From Spirochaetota bacterium (GTDB lineage Bacteria; Spirochaetota; Spirochaetia; Treponematales; Treponemataceae): a DNA stretch of 64,000 nucleotides. This document shows, piece by piece, positions 36,590 through 46,281 of this stretch; the stretch's first letter is position 1; every line of letters starts with the position of its first letter. The notes under the pieces are model-generated. The model was not told the DNA's origin. It saw only the letters and a list, made by a program, of their open reading frames with translations, and did no database searches. A program made the position numbers and the translations under genes. The stretch lies in contig JAEWSQ010000015.1 of NCBI GenBank assembly GCA_023398165.1, positions 62,001 to 126,000 of the forward strand, written 5' to 3'.

Positions 36590-38679
36590 AAAGATTTACA
36601 AGTATTCTTTTAACACTCGGCATCTGTCTTGTACTTGCTTTTTCTGTGTTTATACTTTTTACCCGGCTATCCTCCGCTTCTCAGAAGAAACTCTTTTCCT
36701 TGATCCCTTTTTTCGGAAAAAAAGAGCAGGTAACATTTTCAACACGAACGGCCGTTACGGAAACTTCTTCCGCTTTGATGCTTAAAACAGCCTCATTTGA
36801 TATTGACTTTTTGCTTCATCTTGAACATGACAAGGGGCGCTTCATCGCGCTGTACCCGTATCAGGTTACGGCAGGAATAGACCTTGCCGGAGCGGAAATA
36901 ACATACGGAAAACAGTATACAATCACGCTCAAACAGAGTGAAATTACTTCTGCATCGTCTTCGGATTCGGTGAAGGTTCTTGTTCTCCGTGATTCCCTTC
37001 CTCCTGAATTCCTCGATTATGACGCTTATTTTAAACCGCTGAAAAAGGCGTTTGAGCAGACTGCAATAGACGAGGCTTTAAAAAACGGCATTCTTGAAAA
37101 GTGCATTACACACGCCGAGAGTTTTTTCAAATCTATGTTTTCAGGAAAGCCGGTGGAATTTATCTACACACCGGCATCAGAATCACAAGGACTTTCGCTC
37201 ATACCTTCTGCGAATCTTCCGGTTGAATTTTCATTGAATCAGGACTGGAAATCTGAAGGATTGCTGTGGTCTGTACAGGAACCTTCGTATCTTTCGAGGG
37301 ATGAATTGTATTTTACACTCGATACTGCTCTGTCTTCAGGGGAAACAAATTCAAAAAAATTTGACCCCGGGGCTCCTCACATCAGATTCGGCCGTGTTAT
37401 AACAAACAGCAGCAATACCTTTTCATCGTTTGCTGAAACAGTTGCAAAAAGCGCAGGTGAAAACACTCTTCAAGTTACGTTTTCAAATCCTTTAAAATCT
37501 AATGATTCTAAAACCATACTTCTCGCTGATGAAAGAGGCTGCTTTCTTTCCTACACCGCATTTAAAGATTCTCTTGTGACATATGCACAATCAGTGAATA
37601 CGGGAGGCGAAATTCAAAAACAGGATTATTCCCCTTTTTTAGCCTATGTTTCGATGTCCCTCAATTATAATGGATCGGGATTAAGCAGAGCGAATAAGAA
37701 TGAGAGTGCAAGAAGGGAAGCATACTGTCTGGTATACGACAAGGCAAAAAAAGCGCTTGAGAAAAAAAATTATGCAGCCCTCAGCCAGTATATATCGGTT
37801 CTTCAAACTGAAGAAGAACATAATCCTGATATTCTCATGCTCAATTCACTTAATACCTTTCTGTATAAAAATACTTTTTTACCGCTCGAACTTGAAGGTT
37901 ATGAAGATTTTAACAATCAGCTCAGCGCGGCATATGTTATAAAAACAAATTCAATTTCAAGGCTTACTGAAGAAAGCAGGCAGAAGCTTTTAGGAGACTA
38001 TCTTGCAGATAAACGATTGAAGCAGTATTTTGAGGCATATTTTTTGAAGTACAAAAAGGAACTTAATTTAACAGAGGAAGAAATAAATCTTTATACCGAT
38101 GACCTTGTTATGAGCGGGTCGGTAATCACAAGGGAGCTTTTTACTTCATTGAGCAGTGAGCGGCGGAAAGCATATGTGGAAAATATAGTGATGTTCAATG
38201 ATGATAGCCATGAAATTGCTGTTGAGAGCAGCGGAGATGTGACGTATGTTATGACAGGATCTTCATATGAAAAAATTTATGCGCAGAAAAATAAAGGTCC
38301 GTCATACATTCAGAAGCAGATTTCAAGAACAGGCCTGTCCGTCGACTCTGACAGTATACTTATTTTTCCTGAGAAAAAATTATTTACCGAATATTCAGCG
38401 ATTGCATTTGAACAAAACAGCCTTATTCTTTTTAATAACATTACTTCTGTTCTTTTTGTGCACGAACCTGTACGTGTTCCCTATGAATCGATGATTTTTT
38501 ACGGGGATTATTTCAGGCTTGCGGATTTTACCTATACAGATCCTTTAGTGAGGTCGGTTCTGTATCAGCTGTATCAGGTGTATTCAAGAGAAGAGTCTTA
38601 TGCTCTGGATATTACCCTTGACCTAAGCACCCAGCTGACAAAGAGAATTGTACAGGCAATGTCCAGACCTTCTCTGTAG
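36586..38679 (+). CDS. DUF4230-like membrane protein 2, long C-terminal extension
   Basis: A 697-aa protein: N-terminal membrane segment (5-28), then a DUF4230-like domain (about 65-195: KGRFIALYPYQVTAGIDLAG, YTITLKQSEITSA, QTAIDEALKNGILEKCITHA), then ~500 residues I do not recognise, apparently helical and soluble. GTG start overlaps the previous stop (GTGA), so the pair is translationally coupled and probably forms an envelope complex. Confidence 0.65.
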   Translation: MKRFTSILLTLGICLVLAFSVFILFTRLSSASQKKLFSLIPFFGKKEQVTFSTRTAVTETSSALMLKTASFDIDFLLHLEHDKGRFIALYPYQVTAGIDLAGAEITYGKQYTITLKQSEITSASSSDSVKVLVLRDSLPPEFLDYDAYFKPLKKAFEQTAIDEALKNGILEKCITHAESFFKSMFSGKPVEFIYTPASESQGLSLIPSANLPVEFSLNQDWKSEGLLWSVQEPSYLSRDELYFTLDTALSSGETNSKKFDPGAPHIRFGRVITNSSNTFSSFAETVAKSAGENTLQVTFSNPLKSNDSKTILLADERGCFLSYTAFKDSLVTYAQSVNTGGEIQKQDYSPFLAYVSMSLNYNGSGLSRANKNESARREAYCLVYDKAKKALEKKNYAALSQYISVLQTEEEHNPDILMLNSLNTFLYKNTFLPLELEGYEDFNNQLSAAYVIKTNSISRLTEESRQKLLGDYLADKRLKQYFEAYFLKYKKELNLTEEEINLYTDDLVMSGSVITRELFTSLSSERRKAYVENIVMFNDDSHEIAVESSGDVTYVMTGSSYEKIYAQKNKGPSYIQKQISRTGLSVDSDSILIFPEKKLFTEYSAIAFEQNSLILFNNITSVLFVHEPVRVPYESMIFYGDYFRLADFTYTDPLVRSVLYQLYQVYSREESYALDITLDLSTQLTKRIVQAMSRPSL

Positions 38680-38680
38680 C

Positions 38681-39982
38681 CTATTTTTTCCGGTTGTCGA
38701 TTATACGCTTATACTTTTTCCCGTCCGGTACACTCATTGTTTTCGGCTCGACAAACTGTACCGATATTTTAATTCCAAGGTTTTCCTGTATTTTATTTTC
38801 AAGAGTTTTCCGGAGGGCTTCAACCTTGCTCAGCTCGTCAAGATACGGAAAATCAGCGGAGGCTTCGATCTGAATGCACACAGTCTCTGTACCGTCAGGG
38901 AGTGAATTGAGTTCAATTTGAAAATACGGCTGTATGCCCGAGACTCCTGCAATACACTGTTCAATCTGAGAGGGGAAAACATTAACACCGTCGACAATAA
39001 TCATATCGTCGGTGCGTCCTGAAAGGCGGGACATTCTTACACTTGTTCTGCCGCAGGGGCATTTTTCTGTAATGATGGAGGCGATGTCTCCCGTTCTGTA
39101 CCGTATGAGCGGATACGCTTCCCTTGTGAGGGTTGTAAATACAAGCTCGCCTTTTTCACCCGGTAAAACAGGTTCGAGTGTTGCAGGATTAATTACTTCA
39201 ACAAGAAAGTGATCTTCATTTATATGAAGACCGTTACGGCGTTCGCATTCAAATGAAACTCCGGGGCCTATGAGTTCGGTCATGCCGTAATTATCAAAAG
39301 CTGTAATGCCGAGTCTTTGTTCAATTTCTTCTCTTGTTTTATCACTCCAGGATTCCGCTCCGAAGATGCCGACTCTTAAGGCAAGTTCTGCAATGTTCAT
39401 TGACTGGGATTCGAGGGCATACGCTATCTGCAGGGCGTAGCTGGGCGTTCCAATGAGACAGCTGGTGCGGTAATCTTTCATGACCAATAGCTGCCGTGCG
39501 ATGCTTTCACCCGATGAAGGAATGACGGACGCGCCTATTTTTTCCGCTCCGTAGTGAAAACCCATCGCAGCGGTAGTCTGCCCGTAATGAAACGATATCT
39601 GTACAAAGTCGTGGCTGGTAACGCCTGATGCGCTGTAGATGCGCGCTATAAGCTGTCTCCATATTTGGATGTCGTTAGGAGTATAACCAACTACAAGCGG
39701 TTTTCCCGTAGTACCGGACGTGGAATGAAGACGGACTGTATCGTGCAGGGGGACTGCAAACATTCCGTAAGGATAATTTTTAACAAGATCTTTTTTTGTT
39801 GTAAAGGGAAGTTTTTGAATATCGGTCAAAGAATGAATTGACGAAATATCAATATCCTGCAGAGTTTCTTTATAAAATCCTACATTGCGCTTTACCCGGT
39901 GGAGGACGGCCTGCAGACGTTCCAGCTGAAGCTGTTCTAAATCACTCTTATCCATAGTTTCATTTACAGGATCATATATCAT
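38681..39982 (-). CDS. Phenylacetate-CoA ligase-like adenylate-forming enzyme
   Basis: A 433-aa protein with the PaaK core: SSTSGTTGKPLVVGYT (AMP-binding P-loop), FDNYGMTELIGPGVSFEC, YRTGDIASI and SGRTDDMIIVDGVNVFPSQI. It activates an aryl acid to its CoA thioester through an acyl-adenylate. The ATG at 39982 has AGGAGG 7 nt upstream. It is the last gene of the liv run, 27 nt after livF. Confidence 0.9.
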   Translation of the reverse strand: MIYDPVNETMDKSDLEQLQLERLQAVLHRVKRNVGFYKETLQDIDISSIHSLTDIQKLPFTTKKDLVKNYPYGMFAVPLHDTVRLHSTSGTTGKPLVVGYTPNDIQIWRQLIARIYSASGVTSHDFVQISFHYGQTTAAMGFHYGAEKIGASVIPSSGESIARQLLVMKDYRTSCLIGTPSYALQIAYALESQSMNIAELALRVGIFGAESWSDKTREEIEQRLGITAFDNYGMTELIGPGVSFECERRNGLHINEDHFLVEVINPATLEPVLPGEKGELVFTTLTREAYPLIRYRTGDIASIITEKCPCGRTSVRMSRLSGRTDDMIIVDGVNVFPSQIEQCIAGVSGIQPYFQIELNSLPDGTETVCIQIEASADFPYLDELSKVEALRKTLENKIQENLGIKISVQFVEPKTMSVPDGKKYKRIIDNRKK

Positions 39983-40009
39983 TATTATTCCTCCTATATG
40001 CAATGTGCA

Positions 40010-40744
40010 TCAGTCTGCAATAGAGCTGTATTCTTTTCCCAGGTACGCTCTCTGTACATCATTATTCTGCAGCAGTTCCTCACTTGTTCCTGAAAACAGA
40101 AGATTCCCGTTTTCCATAACATAACCGCGGTCGGCAATTTTAAGTATAGCACGGGCATTCTGCTCAACAACCAGAATAGTTTTCCCCTCTTCTTTAAGAG
40201 ATTTAAGAGTTCCAAAAATACTTTTTATGACAAGCGGGGCAAGACCCATCGATGGTTCATCGAGCATTATAAGTGAGGGATCTGACATTAATGCCCTCCC
40301 TATGGCGAGCATCTGCTGTTCCCCTCCGGAAAGGGATCCTGCGGCTTGAAAACTGCGTTCCTTGAGTCTCGGGAAGAGCCGGTGAACTACGTCGAGTCTG
40401 CCGGTTATAATCTGTTTTTTTTCACGTCCGAATTTTGTAAATGCACCGAGCAGAAGGTTTTCTTTTACGGTCATTGTGGAAAATAAAGCCCTTCCTTCCG
40501 GAACCAAAGCACAGCCCATTTTTGCAAGAGTACTGCTTCTGTTTTTCGGAAGTATTGCTCCTCCAAGCTGAATTTCACCCTGGTCGCAAGGGATAAGACC
40601 TGAGATGGAATTTAAAAGCGTTGTTTTACCTGCTCCGTTAGCTCCGATGATTGCGACAATTTCACCTTTTGCCACATGAAGCGAAATATTTTTCAGAACG
40701 GGAATCCCCGAGTAGCCTGATACAAGATTGCGTACCTTAAGCAT
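40010..40744 (-). CDS. livF: Branched-chain amino acid ABC transporter ATPase LivF
   Basis: A 244-aa ABC ATPase: Walker A GANGAGKTTLLNSI, signature LSGGEQQMLAIGRALM, Walker B LIMLDEPSMGLAP, and a switch His replaced by Gln in VVEQNA as in LivF. It overlaps livG by 8 nt. Confidence 0.93.
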   Translation of the reverse strand: MLKVRNLVSGYSGIPVLKNISLHVAKGEIVAIIGANGAGKTTLLNSISGLIPCDQGEIQLGGAILPKNRSSTLAKMGCALVPEGRALFSTMTVKENLLLGAFTKFGREKKQIITGRLDVVHRLFPRLKERSFQAAGSLSGGEQQMLAIGRALMSDPSLIMLDEPSMGLAPLVIKSIFGTLKSLKEEGKTILVVEQNARAILKIADRGYVMENGNLLFSGTSEELLQNNDVQRAYLGKEYSSIAD

Positions 40745-41504
40745 TATCGTCTCCTAAATAAACCCGTATGACTTCTTCATTTTTTTGAATATCTGAGGGT
40801 TTGCCCTGTGCAATTTTTTCCCCGAAGTTTAATACGGTGATCGTATCTGATATTCCCATTACAAGACCCATATCGTGTTCGACAAGAAGTATGCTTAATC
40901 CCCTGTTTTTCAGCACCGAGATTTTCCTCGTTAATTCCTCTGTCTCTTTCATATTTAATCCGGAAGCAGGTTCATCCAGAAGAAGCAGGGAGGGGCGCGC
41001 TGCAAGAACGCGGGCCAGTTCAATCATTCTCTGGCTTCCGAACGGAAGACTTCCGGCTTCCTTATATGCAGATTCTTCGAGTCCCACATCTGCAAGCGCC
41101 TGGAGGGCCTCCTCTTTCATGTACTTCTCTTCGCTCCGTACCCTTGCCGATACCACCATGCCTCCCAAAAAACCGGAACGGGTCTTCGTGTGCATACCGA
41201 GCATAACATTTTCCAGCGCGCTCATCCTGGGAGAAAGTTTTACCGCCTGGAAGGTTCTGAATATTCCCTTGTGTGCGATTTCATGACTCTGCAGACCCGT
41301 AATATCACGGTCTTGAAAGCGGATAGAACCGGAATCGTTTTTTATGCTTCCGGCAATAAGATTAAACAGTGTTGTTTTTCCCGCTCCGTTCGGTCCTATT
41401 ACCGCATGGATGGAATTCCTTTCCATCTCAAAGGAAACATTATTAACCGCTTTTAAACCGCCGAAAGATTTTGTAATACCCTGAACCGATAAAAAACTGT
41501 TCAT
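40737..41504 (-). CDS. livG: Branched-chain amino acid ABC transporter ATPase LivG
   Basis: A 255-aa ABC ATPase: Walker A GPNGAGKTTLFNLI, the LivG insert FRTFQAVKLSPRMSALENVM, Walker B LLLLDEPASGLN, switch VEHDMGLVM. The signature is the divergent LPFGSQRMIELARVL. It overlaps livM by 4 nt. Confidence 0.93.
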   Translation of the reverse strand: MNSFLSVQGITKSFGGLKAVNNVSFEMERNSIHAVIGPNGAGKTTLFNLIAGSIKNDSGSIRFQDRDITGLQSHEIAHKGIFRTFQAVKLSPRMSALENVMLGMHTKTRSGFLGGMVVSARVRSEEKYMKEEALQALADVGLEESAYKEAGSLPFGSQRMIELARVLAARPSLLLLDEPASGLNMKETEELTRKISVLKNRGLSILLVEHDMGLVMGISDTITVLNFGEKIAQGKPSDIQKNEEVIRVYLGDDNA

Positions 41505-42466
41505 GTTGATGATTTACTCCTGTTCATTTTTTTCTTTAACCATGAAGGAAGAGAAATCTTAAAACCTTCGGGAGCAAGAAGCATTACCAGTATTAAGATA
41601 AGTCCGAAAACGGCATCGTCATAGACTCCAAAAACACCGCGTAAAGAAAGAAAGTTCAGTATAAGACCCGAAGCAAGTGTTCCTGTAAGGTTTGAAATAC
41701 CCCCGACTGCAACGATTGACAAGTAGCGTATGGATTTTAAAGGAGCTGCTTCTCCGGGGCCTATGCTTCCGTTGTAATGGGTAAGGAGGCTTCCTGCCGC
41801 CGCTGCGCTTACTGCCGCGATGATAAATACCGAGAGTTTTACCCGTGCAGTATTAACGCCCATTGCCCCTGCAGCTTCCTCGCTCTCGTGAATTGCCCTT
41901 AATGCTCTTCCGCTTCTGGAGGAAAGAAGATTAGTAAGGAGTAAAAGAGCGATCTCCAGGATTATGAAGGCTATACAGTAATTTGCAAGCCTGTCGGCTT
42001 TTCCTCCTGTGATGCTTATGCTGCCGATGATTACAAAAGGTTTTACATTGGAAATTCCGTCGGCGCCTCCGAGAGCGGGTATGCCGCGGACAAGTTTTTC
42101 AATTATTACTCCGAAGCCGAGTGTCGCCATCGCCAGGTAGTGTCCTTTGAGTTTAAGAACAGGAATCCCTATTAGTAAGGCGACGAGAGCCGCACTGAGA
42201 ACGGCCGCAATGAAAGAGAGCCGCGGATCAAGGCCTGCATTTGAAAGAATTGCCGACATATACGATCCGATGGCGAAAAAGCCGGCCTGCCCCAGCGATA
42301 TTTGTCCCGCATAGCCGAGGAGGAGACAAAGACCAAGGGCCGCAAGCGCATAGTAGGCGGACATTGTCAGCTGTGTTAAATAGAAATTTTTGCCGGTTAT
42401 GGATGTTATAACCGGAATGAGGGATGAAATAAAGGCAAATATCAGGGTTGGAAAATATTTTTTCAT
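41501..42466 (-). CDS. livM: Branched-chain amino acid ABC permease LivM
   Basis: A 321-aa inner-membrane permease with about nine segments. LGYAGQISLGQAGFFAIGSY and KLKGHYLAMATLGFG are the classical LivM motifs; ALRAIHESEEAAGAMGVN is the cytoplasmic coupling loop. Partner of LivH. Confidence 0.93.
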   Translation of the reverse strand: MKKYFPTLIFAFISSLIPVITSITGKNFYLTQLTMSAYYALAALGLCLLLGYAGQISLGQAGFFAIGSYMSAILSNAGLDPRLSFIAAVLSAALVALLIGIPVLKLKGHYLAMATLGFGVIIEKLVRGIPALGGADGISNVKPFVIIGSISITGGKADRLANYCIAFIILEIALLLLTNLLSSRSGRALRAIHESEEAAGAMGVNTARVKLSVFIIAAVSAAAAGSLLTHYNGSIGPGEAAPLKSIRYLSIVAVGGISNLTGTLASGLILNFLSLRGVFGVYDDAVFGLILILVMLLAPEGFKISLPSWLKKKMNRSKSST

Positions 42467-42467
42467 A

Positions 42468-43379
42468 TTATTGTTCCTTTTTCTTTTTTGAAGAAAAGGC
42501 GAAAAGTCCTGAGGGACGCAGGAAAAGAATTATGAGCAGAAGCAGTATTGAAACAATATCTTTAAAAGCTTCCGGAAAGATTGTGATTGAAAAGGATTCG
42601 ATGATGCCCAGAAGAAATCCTGCAAGAGCCGCCGCTGCCGAACTTCCAAGTCCTCCGAAGACTGCAACGGTAAAACCTTTAATAGATAATGCTGTTCCGA
42701 TTGCATAATGGGTTTGAGTAAGCGGAGCCGTAACCGCCCCTGCGACAGCGCCTATTCCCGCTGCCAGGATAAATGAGAAGGTTACCATCGCATCCGCATT
42801 GATTCCGCAAATGAGGGCTCCTGTTTTTGAGCAGGCACAGGCTCTCATTGCCTGACCGTACAGCGTGAACTTGTAAAAAAAAGAGAGAAAGAGGAAAATA
42901 AGAAGAGCCGTCCCGATAATCCATAAAAGCTGGGGTGAAAAAGATGCCCCTGCAAATGTTAATGAAGACGTCTCATTTCCTGAAAAAAAGGGAACTGTTT
43001 GAACCTGTTCCCCCCAGATAGTGAGTGCTATTTCACGCAATAGAATGGAAATACCTATTGTCATAATAGTCATCTGCATTTCTGCTTTTTTTCTCATTGG
43101 TCTTTTTGAAAGACGTCCTATATTGCGGATAAGTACAAGTTCAATGATACCTCCCGAAACAGAGGTAATTAGTACTGCCAAAATAAGGGATAAAGGCAGA
43201 CTCATAGTTTTTGCAAAACTGTGGGTAATCATTCCGCCCAGCATAACAAATTCGCCCTGTGCGAAGTTAATTATGCCGGTGGAATTATAGACAATATTGA
43301 AACCCAGTGCGATTACTGCATAAATACTGCCGTAGATGAGACCCGAGATACAATACTGGATTACAATACTGCTTGTCAT
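42468..43379 (-). CDS. livH: Branched-chain amino acid ABC permease LivH
   Basis: A 303-aa permease with eight or so segments: YAVIALGFNIVYNSTGIINF at the N-terminus, AQGEFVMLGGMI, AMRACACSKTGALICGIN coupling region. Starts as the livJ-like gene stops (4-nt overlap). Confidence 0.93.
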   Translation of the reverse strand: MTSSIVIQYCISGLIYGSIYAVIALGFNIVYNSTGIINFAQGEFVMLGGMITHSFAKTMSLPLSLILAVLITSVSGGIIELVLIRNIGRLSKRPMRKKAEMQMTIMTIGISILLREIALTIWGEQVQTVPFFSGNETSSLTFAGASFSPQLLWIIGTALLIFLFLSFFYKFTLYGQAMRACACSKTGALICGINADAMVTFSFILAAGIGAVAGAVTAPLTQTHYAIGTALSIKGFTVAVFGGLGSSAAAALAGFLLGIIESFSITIFPEAFKDIVSILLLLIILFLRPSGLFAFSSKKKKEQ

Positions 43380-44545
43380 TTTTTTCCGTACAGCGCAAAT
43401 TTGCCGTTTTTAACTGTCAGCATGATGATGGAATCCATGCCGAGCCCGTTGTGATCTGTTTTACTCATTGTGAAAATACCGGCTGTTCCAGGAAGGCTGC
43501 TTACTTTTTCAAGGGCGGCCGCAATCTTTACGGGATCTGAACTTTTTGCAATCTCAATTGCTTTTACGAGAAGCACAAGCGCATCATAGGCATGTCCGCC
43601 GAATGTTGAAGGTTCTTCATTGTATGTAGACTTATAATCTGCGCTGTATTTCTGGAGAAGTGCTTTTTGAGAATCTGATGAGTCTAAAAGGTCTGCAACG
43701 AGAAGCTTTCCGCAGGGGAATATGATGCCTTCTGCAGCGTCTCCAGCAGCTTCGACATATTTAATATTACCGAATCCATGGCTCTGGTACAGAGGAATAG
43801 TCATATTCATCTGTTTCATGTTTTTAGCAATAATCGACTGGGCGGGTTCGACAGACCAGTTGATAACAGCCTGTGCTCCCGAGCCTTTAACCTTTGTCAA
43901 AAGCGAGGAAAGATCGGTAGCCGCAGCGTCGTATGATTCAGAGAGTACAATAGTAATACCGTATTCAGCTGCATATTTTTCCAGCTGTGTTTTTCCGCCG
44001 GAACCGAAGCCTGTATTTGATGAAACAACAGCGAGTTTTGTAATACCGTTTTGTTTCATAGTCTGATACGCCCATTTTGCCACATAACTGTCTTTTTGCG
44101 GTGTTTTGAAGACGAAGGGAAGAACAGGTTCTACAATGGTTTCTGCCGCCGCGCATGAGATGAGGGGTACTTTTGATTTGTTGCAGTAATCCTTAATTGC
44201 AAGAGATTCTCCGGATGTGGAAGGTCCGATAATTGCAGAAACCTCATACTCGTCAATGAGCTGTTTTGCAAAAGAAACAGCTTTTTCAGAGGAACCTGCA
44301 GAATCTTTTATAATGAGCTCAATTTTATCGCCGTTGACTCCGCCTGCTTTATTCAGGTTATCGACAAAAAGCTTTGCGGTTTTTTCTTCCGGAGATCCTA
44401 AATACGATGCCGGACCTGTTACGGCAAAAATCGCACCAACCTTAATAGTGCCTGCAAATACATTTGCTCCTGCAGTTAACAGAAACAATACGGCGGCTGT
44501 TTGAAATATTTTTTTGCAAACAGTACTTTTTACGCTTTTAATCAT
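43376..44545 (-). CDS. livJ: Branched-chain amino acid ABC substrate-binding protein
   Basis: A 389-aa type I periplasmic-binding protein with a cleavable signal peptide (GANVFAGTI near the cleavage). AIFAVTGPASYLGSPEE, IIGPSTSGESLAIKDYCN and FGGHAYDALVLLVKAIE are the family's ligand-binding and hinge stretches. AAGGAGG lies 6 nt before ATG. Heads the livJHMGF-ligase run, so aromatic acids or amino acids are as likely as Leu/Ile/Val. Confidence 0.9.
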   Translation of the reverse strand: MIKSVKSTVCKKIFQTAAVLFLLTAGANVFAGTIKVGAIFAVTGPASYLGSPEEKTAKLFVDNLNKAGGVNGDKIELIIKDSAGSSEKAVSFAKQLIDEYEVSAIIGPSTSGESLAIKDYCNKSKVPLISCAAAETIVEPVLPFVFKTPQKDSYVAKWAYQTMKQNGITKLAVVSSNTGFGSGGKTQLEKYAAEYGITIVLSESYDAAATDLSSLLTKVKGSGAQAVINWSVEPAQSIIAKNMKQMNMTIPLYQSHGFGNIKYVEAAGDAAEGIIFPCGKLLVADLLDSSDSQKALLQKYSADYKSTYNEEPSTFGGHAYDALVLLVKAIEIAKSSDPVKIAAALEKVSSLPGTAGIFTMSKTDHNGLGMDSIIMLTVKNGKFALYGKK

Positions 44546-44582
44546 ACAAATCCTCCTTACGATATGTTCGAATACAGGTATG

Positions 44583-45209
44583 TTACCTTTCTATCTGATA
44601 CATGCCTTTTGCAAGAACAGATAAATAAAAATTCCATTCATTAAGATAGCGTTTTTTACACGCGGATTTTTCACCGCCGCTCTGAACGCTTTCCTGAAAA
44701 ACGTTGCGGGTTTTTACTAAAAGCCATTTTAAAAGATCAAGAATCTGATCCCTATCATATGGGAGAAGGGCAAAATCCGAAGTTTCATACAATCTATAAA
44801 AATAGGATGAAAATATTTCCTGAACATAGAGCCGTATGGAAATATCTCCAACCTGGGATGATGTGACGAGGAAGGAAATTATTTGCGGGGATTGAATATA
44901 GAAATCTACAGCAATTGATGAGATAGAACGGGTTCTTTCAAGCGGATCGGCGGGAAAATCTATTCTCTCAGGTGGTTTGTTTTTTTGGATATAACTGAAA
45001 AGTTCATCGTATGCATAGGTTAGAATGTAGGTGAATAAATCTTTTTTCGATTCAATATACTCGTATAAGCCGCCTTTGGAAATTCCCGCCCGGGCAATGA
45101 CAGCATCAAGACTCGTTTTCTCGTAGCCGGCAGAGGCAAATTCAATAAGAGAGGCATCAATTACACGCTGTTTCTTGTCTTCGCCAAGATTGAAAAATGT
45201 TTCCTTCAA
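44583..45209 (-). CDS. TetR-family regulator
   Basis: A 208-aa repressor with N-terminal HTH (LIEFASAGYEKTSLDAVIAR, AGISKGGLYEYIESKKDLF). TTG start with GGAG 8 nt upstream. It lies directly upstream of livJ on the same strand (37 nt gap), and an inverted repeat lies 25-38 nt upstream of its start, so it probably regulates itself and the liv operon. Confidence 0.88.
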   Translation of the reverse strand: MKETFFNLGEDKKQRVIDASLIEFASAGYEKTSLDAVIARAGISKGGLYEYIESKKDLFTYILTYAYDELFSYIQKNKPPERIDFPADPLERTRSISSIAVDFYIQSPQIISFLVTSSQVGDISIRLYVQEIFSSYFYRLYETSDFALLPYDRDQILDLLKWLLVKTRNVFQESVQSGGEKSACKKRYLNEWNFYLSVLAKGMYQIER

Positions 45210-45233
45210 AGATGTATCTCCATATAGTAATAG

Positions 45234-45247
45234 CGACTGACCAGTCG
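45234..45247. promoter_or_regulatory. Candidate TetR operator
   Basis: CGACTGACCAGTCG is an inverted repeat with arms CGACTG/CAGTCG around AC, shaped like a TetR-family site. It is 25 nt upstream of the tetR start on one side and 133 nt upstream of the amidohydrolase gene on the other. Confidence 0.5.
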
Positions 45248-45331
45248 GTTTTTATCAAGCATAAAGGGTTACTGCTTTTTTGTCAATGAAAATATTTACT
45301 ATGAGTAAAAAAATTAAGTATTACTAAAAGG

Positions 45332-45360
45332 TTGACAATAGACCGGGAAGACAATACAGT
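45332..45360 (+). promoter_or_regulatory. Amidohydrolase promoter
   Basis: TTGACA (45332-45337), 17-nt spacer, TACAGT (45355-45360). A perfect dyad TTTACT-ATG-AGTAAA (45295-45309) lies just upstream. Confidence 0.6.
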
Positions 45361-45379
45361 GAGGGTTGAGGATTTTACA

Positions 45380-46177
45380 ATGATAATCGATACCCATACC
45401 CATATTTTCCCCGATTCTCTTGCACCCCGTGCAATGACATCTCTTTCCGATCATTCAGGCTGCTACAAACCTCATACCAAAGGGACGGTACAGTCTTTGC
45501 TGAGTTCAATGGATGAAGCCGGAATTACTACCTCATGGATAGCAAATATTGCGACCAAACCTTCTCAGACTTCTGCGATCATTGCCTGGTCTAGGGAGAT
45601 CAAAAGCGGAAGAATTTTTCCGCTCGCATCGGTGTACCCGCACAGCGGAACGTGGGAGAACGATGTTGAGGATGTTGCTGCTGCAGGAATCAGGGGAATA
45701 AAGCTGCATCCCTTGTATCAGAATTTTTATGCAGACGATCCGGAATTGAATGATTTTTTTTCACTCCTTGAAAAAAAGGGCATTTTTGTACTTCTTCACG
45801 CAGGATATGACATAGGCTACGGAAAAGCCGATAATGCGCATCCTGTAAGGATTCGAAGGCTTCTCGATAAACATCCTGATCTTACCCTCATAGCGGCGCA
45901 TCTTGGCGGCTGGGATTCATGGATCGATGTTGAATCATGTCTGGCAGGAACAAACTGTTACTTCGATACTTCATTTTCTCATGAGGTAAGCAAGCCTGTC
46001 TTTGAATCTATTATTGCAAAACACGGAGAAGACCGATTGGTCTTTGCAAGCGATTCCCCCTGGCTCGAACAAAAACACCAGGTTTCTTTTATTAACTCTC
46101 TGGATATTTCTTCTGAGGCTAAAGAAAAGATTTTCAGTAAAAATGCGCTTGAACTCCAATCCCGGCAGATTTTGTAA
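45380..46177 (+). CDS. Amidohydrolase-family TIM-barrel hydrolase
   Basis: A 265-aa protein with the metal-binding order of the amidohydrolase_2 group: DTHTHIFPDS at the N-terminus, GIKLHPLYQNF, LLHAGYDIGYG, IAAHLGGWDSW and VFASDSPW (catalytic Asp). Substrate unknown; decarboxylases and lactonases share this fold. I use the ATG at 45380 (GAGG 8 nt upstream). Confidence 0.82.
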   Translation: MIIDTHTHIFPDSLAPRAMTSLSDHSGCYKPHTKGTVQSLLSSMDEAGITTSWIANIATKPSQTSAIIAWSREIKSGRIFPLASVYPHSGTWENDVEDVAAAGIRGIKLHPLYQNFYADDPELNDFFSLLEKKGIFVLLHAGYDIGYGKADNAHPVRIRRLLDKHPDLTLIAAHLGGWDSWIDVESCLAGTNCYFDTSFSHEVSKPVFESIIAKHGEDRLVFASDSPWLEQKHQVSFINSLDISSEAKEKIFSKNALELQSRQIL

Positions 46178-46189
46178 CGCTTTGTAGTA

Positions 46190-46213
46190 ACTTAGTAAAA
46201 TATTTACCTAAGT
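46190..46213. promoter_or_regulatory. Palindrome upstream of marR
   Basis: A 24-nt near-palindrome ACTTAGTAAAATATTTACCTAAGT with 6-nt perfect outer arms, between the amidohydrolase stop and the marR promoter. A MarR operator is the natural guess, but it might also end the upstream transcript; no T-tract follows. Confidence 0.45.
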
Positions 46214-46246
46214 ATATTGTTTATACCGGTATTTTTTAACCTATCA

Positions 46247-46275
46247 TTGACTTAAACCTGAATTTTTAGTATTCA
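46247..46275 (+). promoter_or_regulatory. marR promoter
   Basis: TTGACT (46247-46252), 17-nt spacer, TATTCA (46270-46275), 6 nt to the ATG at 46282. Confidence 0.45.
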
Positions 46276-46281
46276 TATAGA

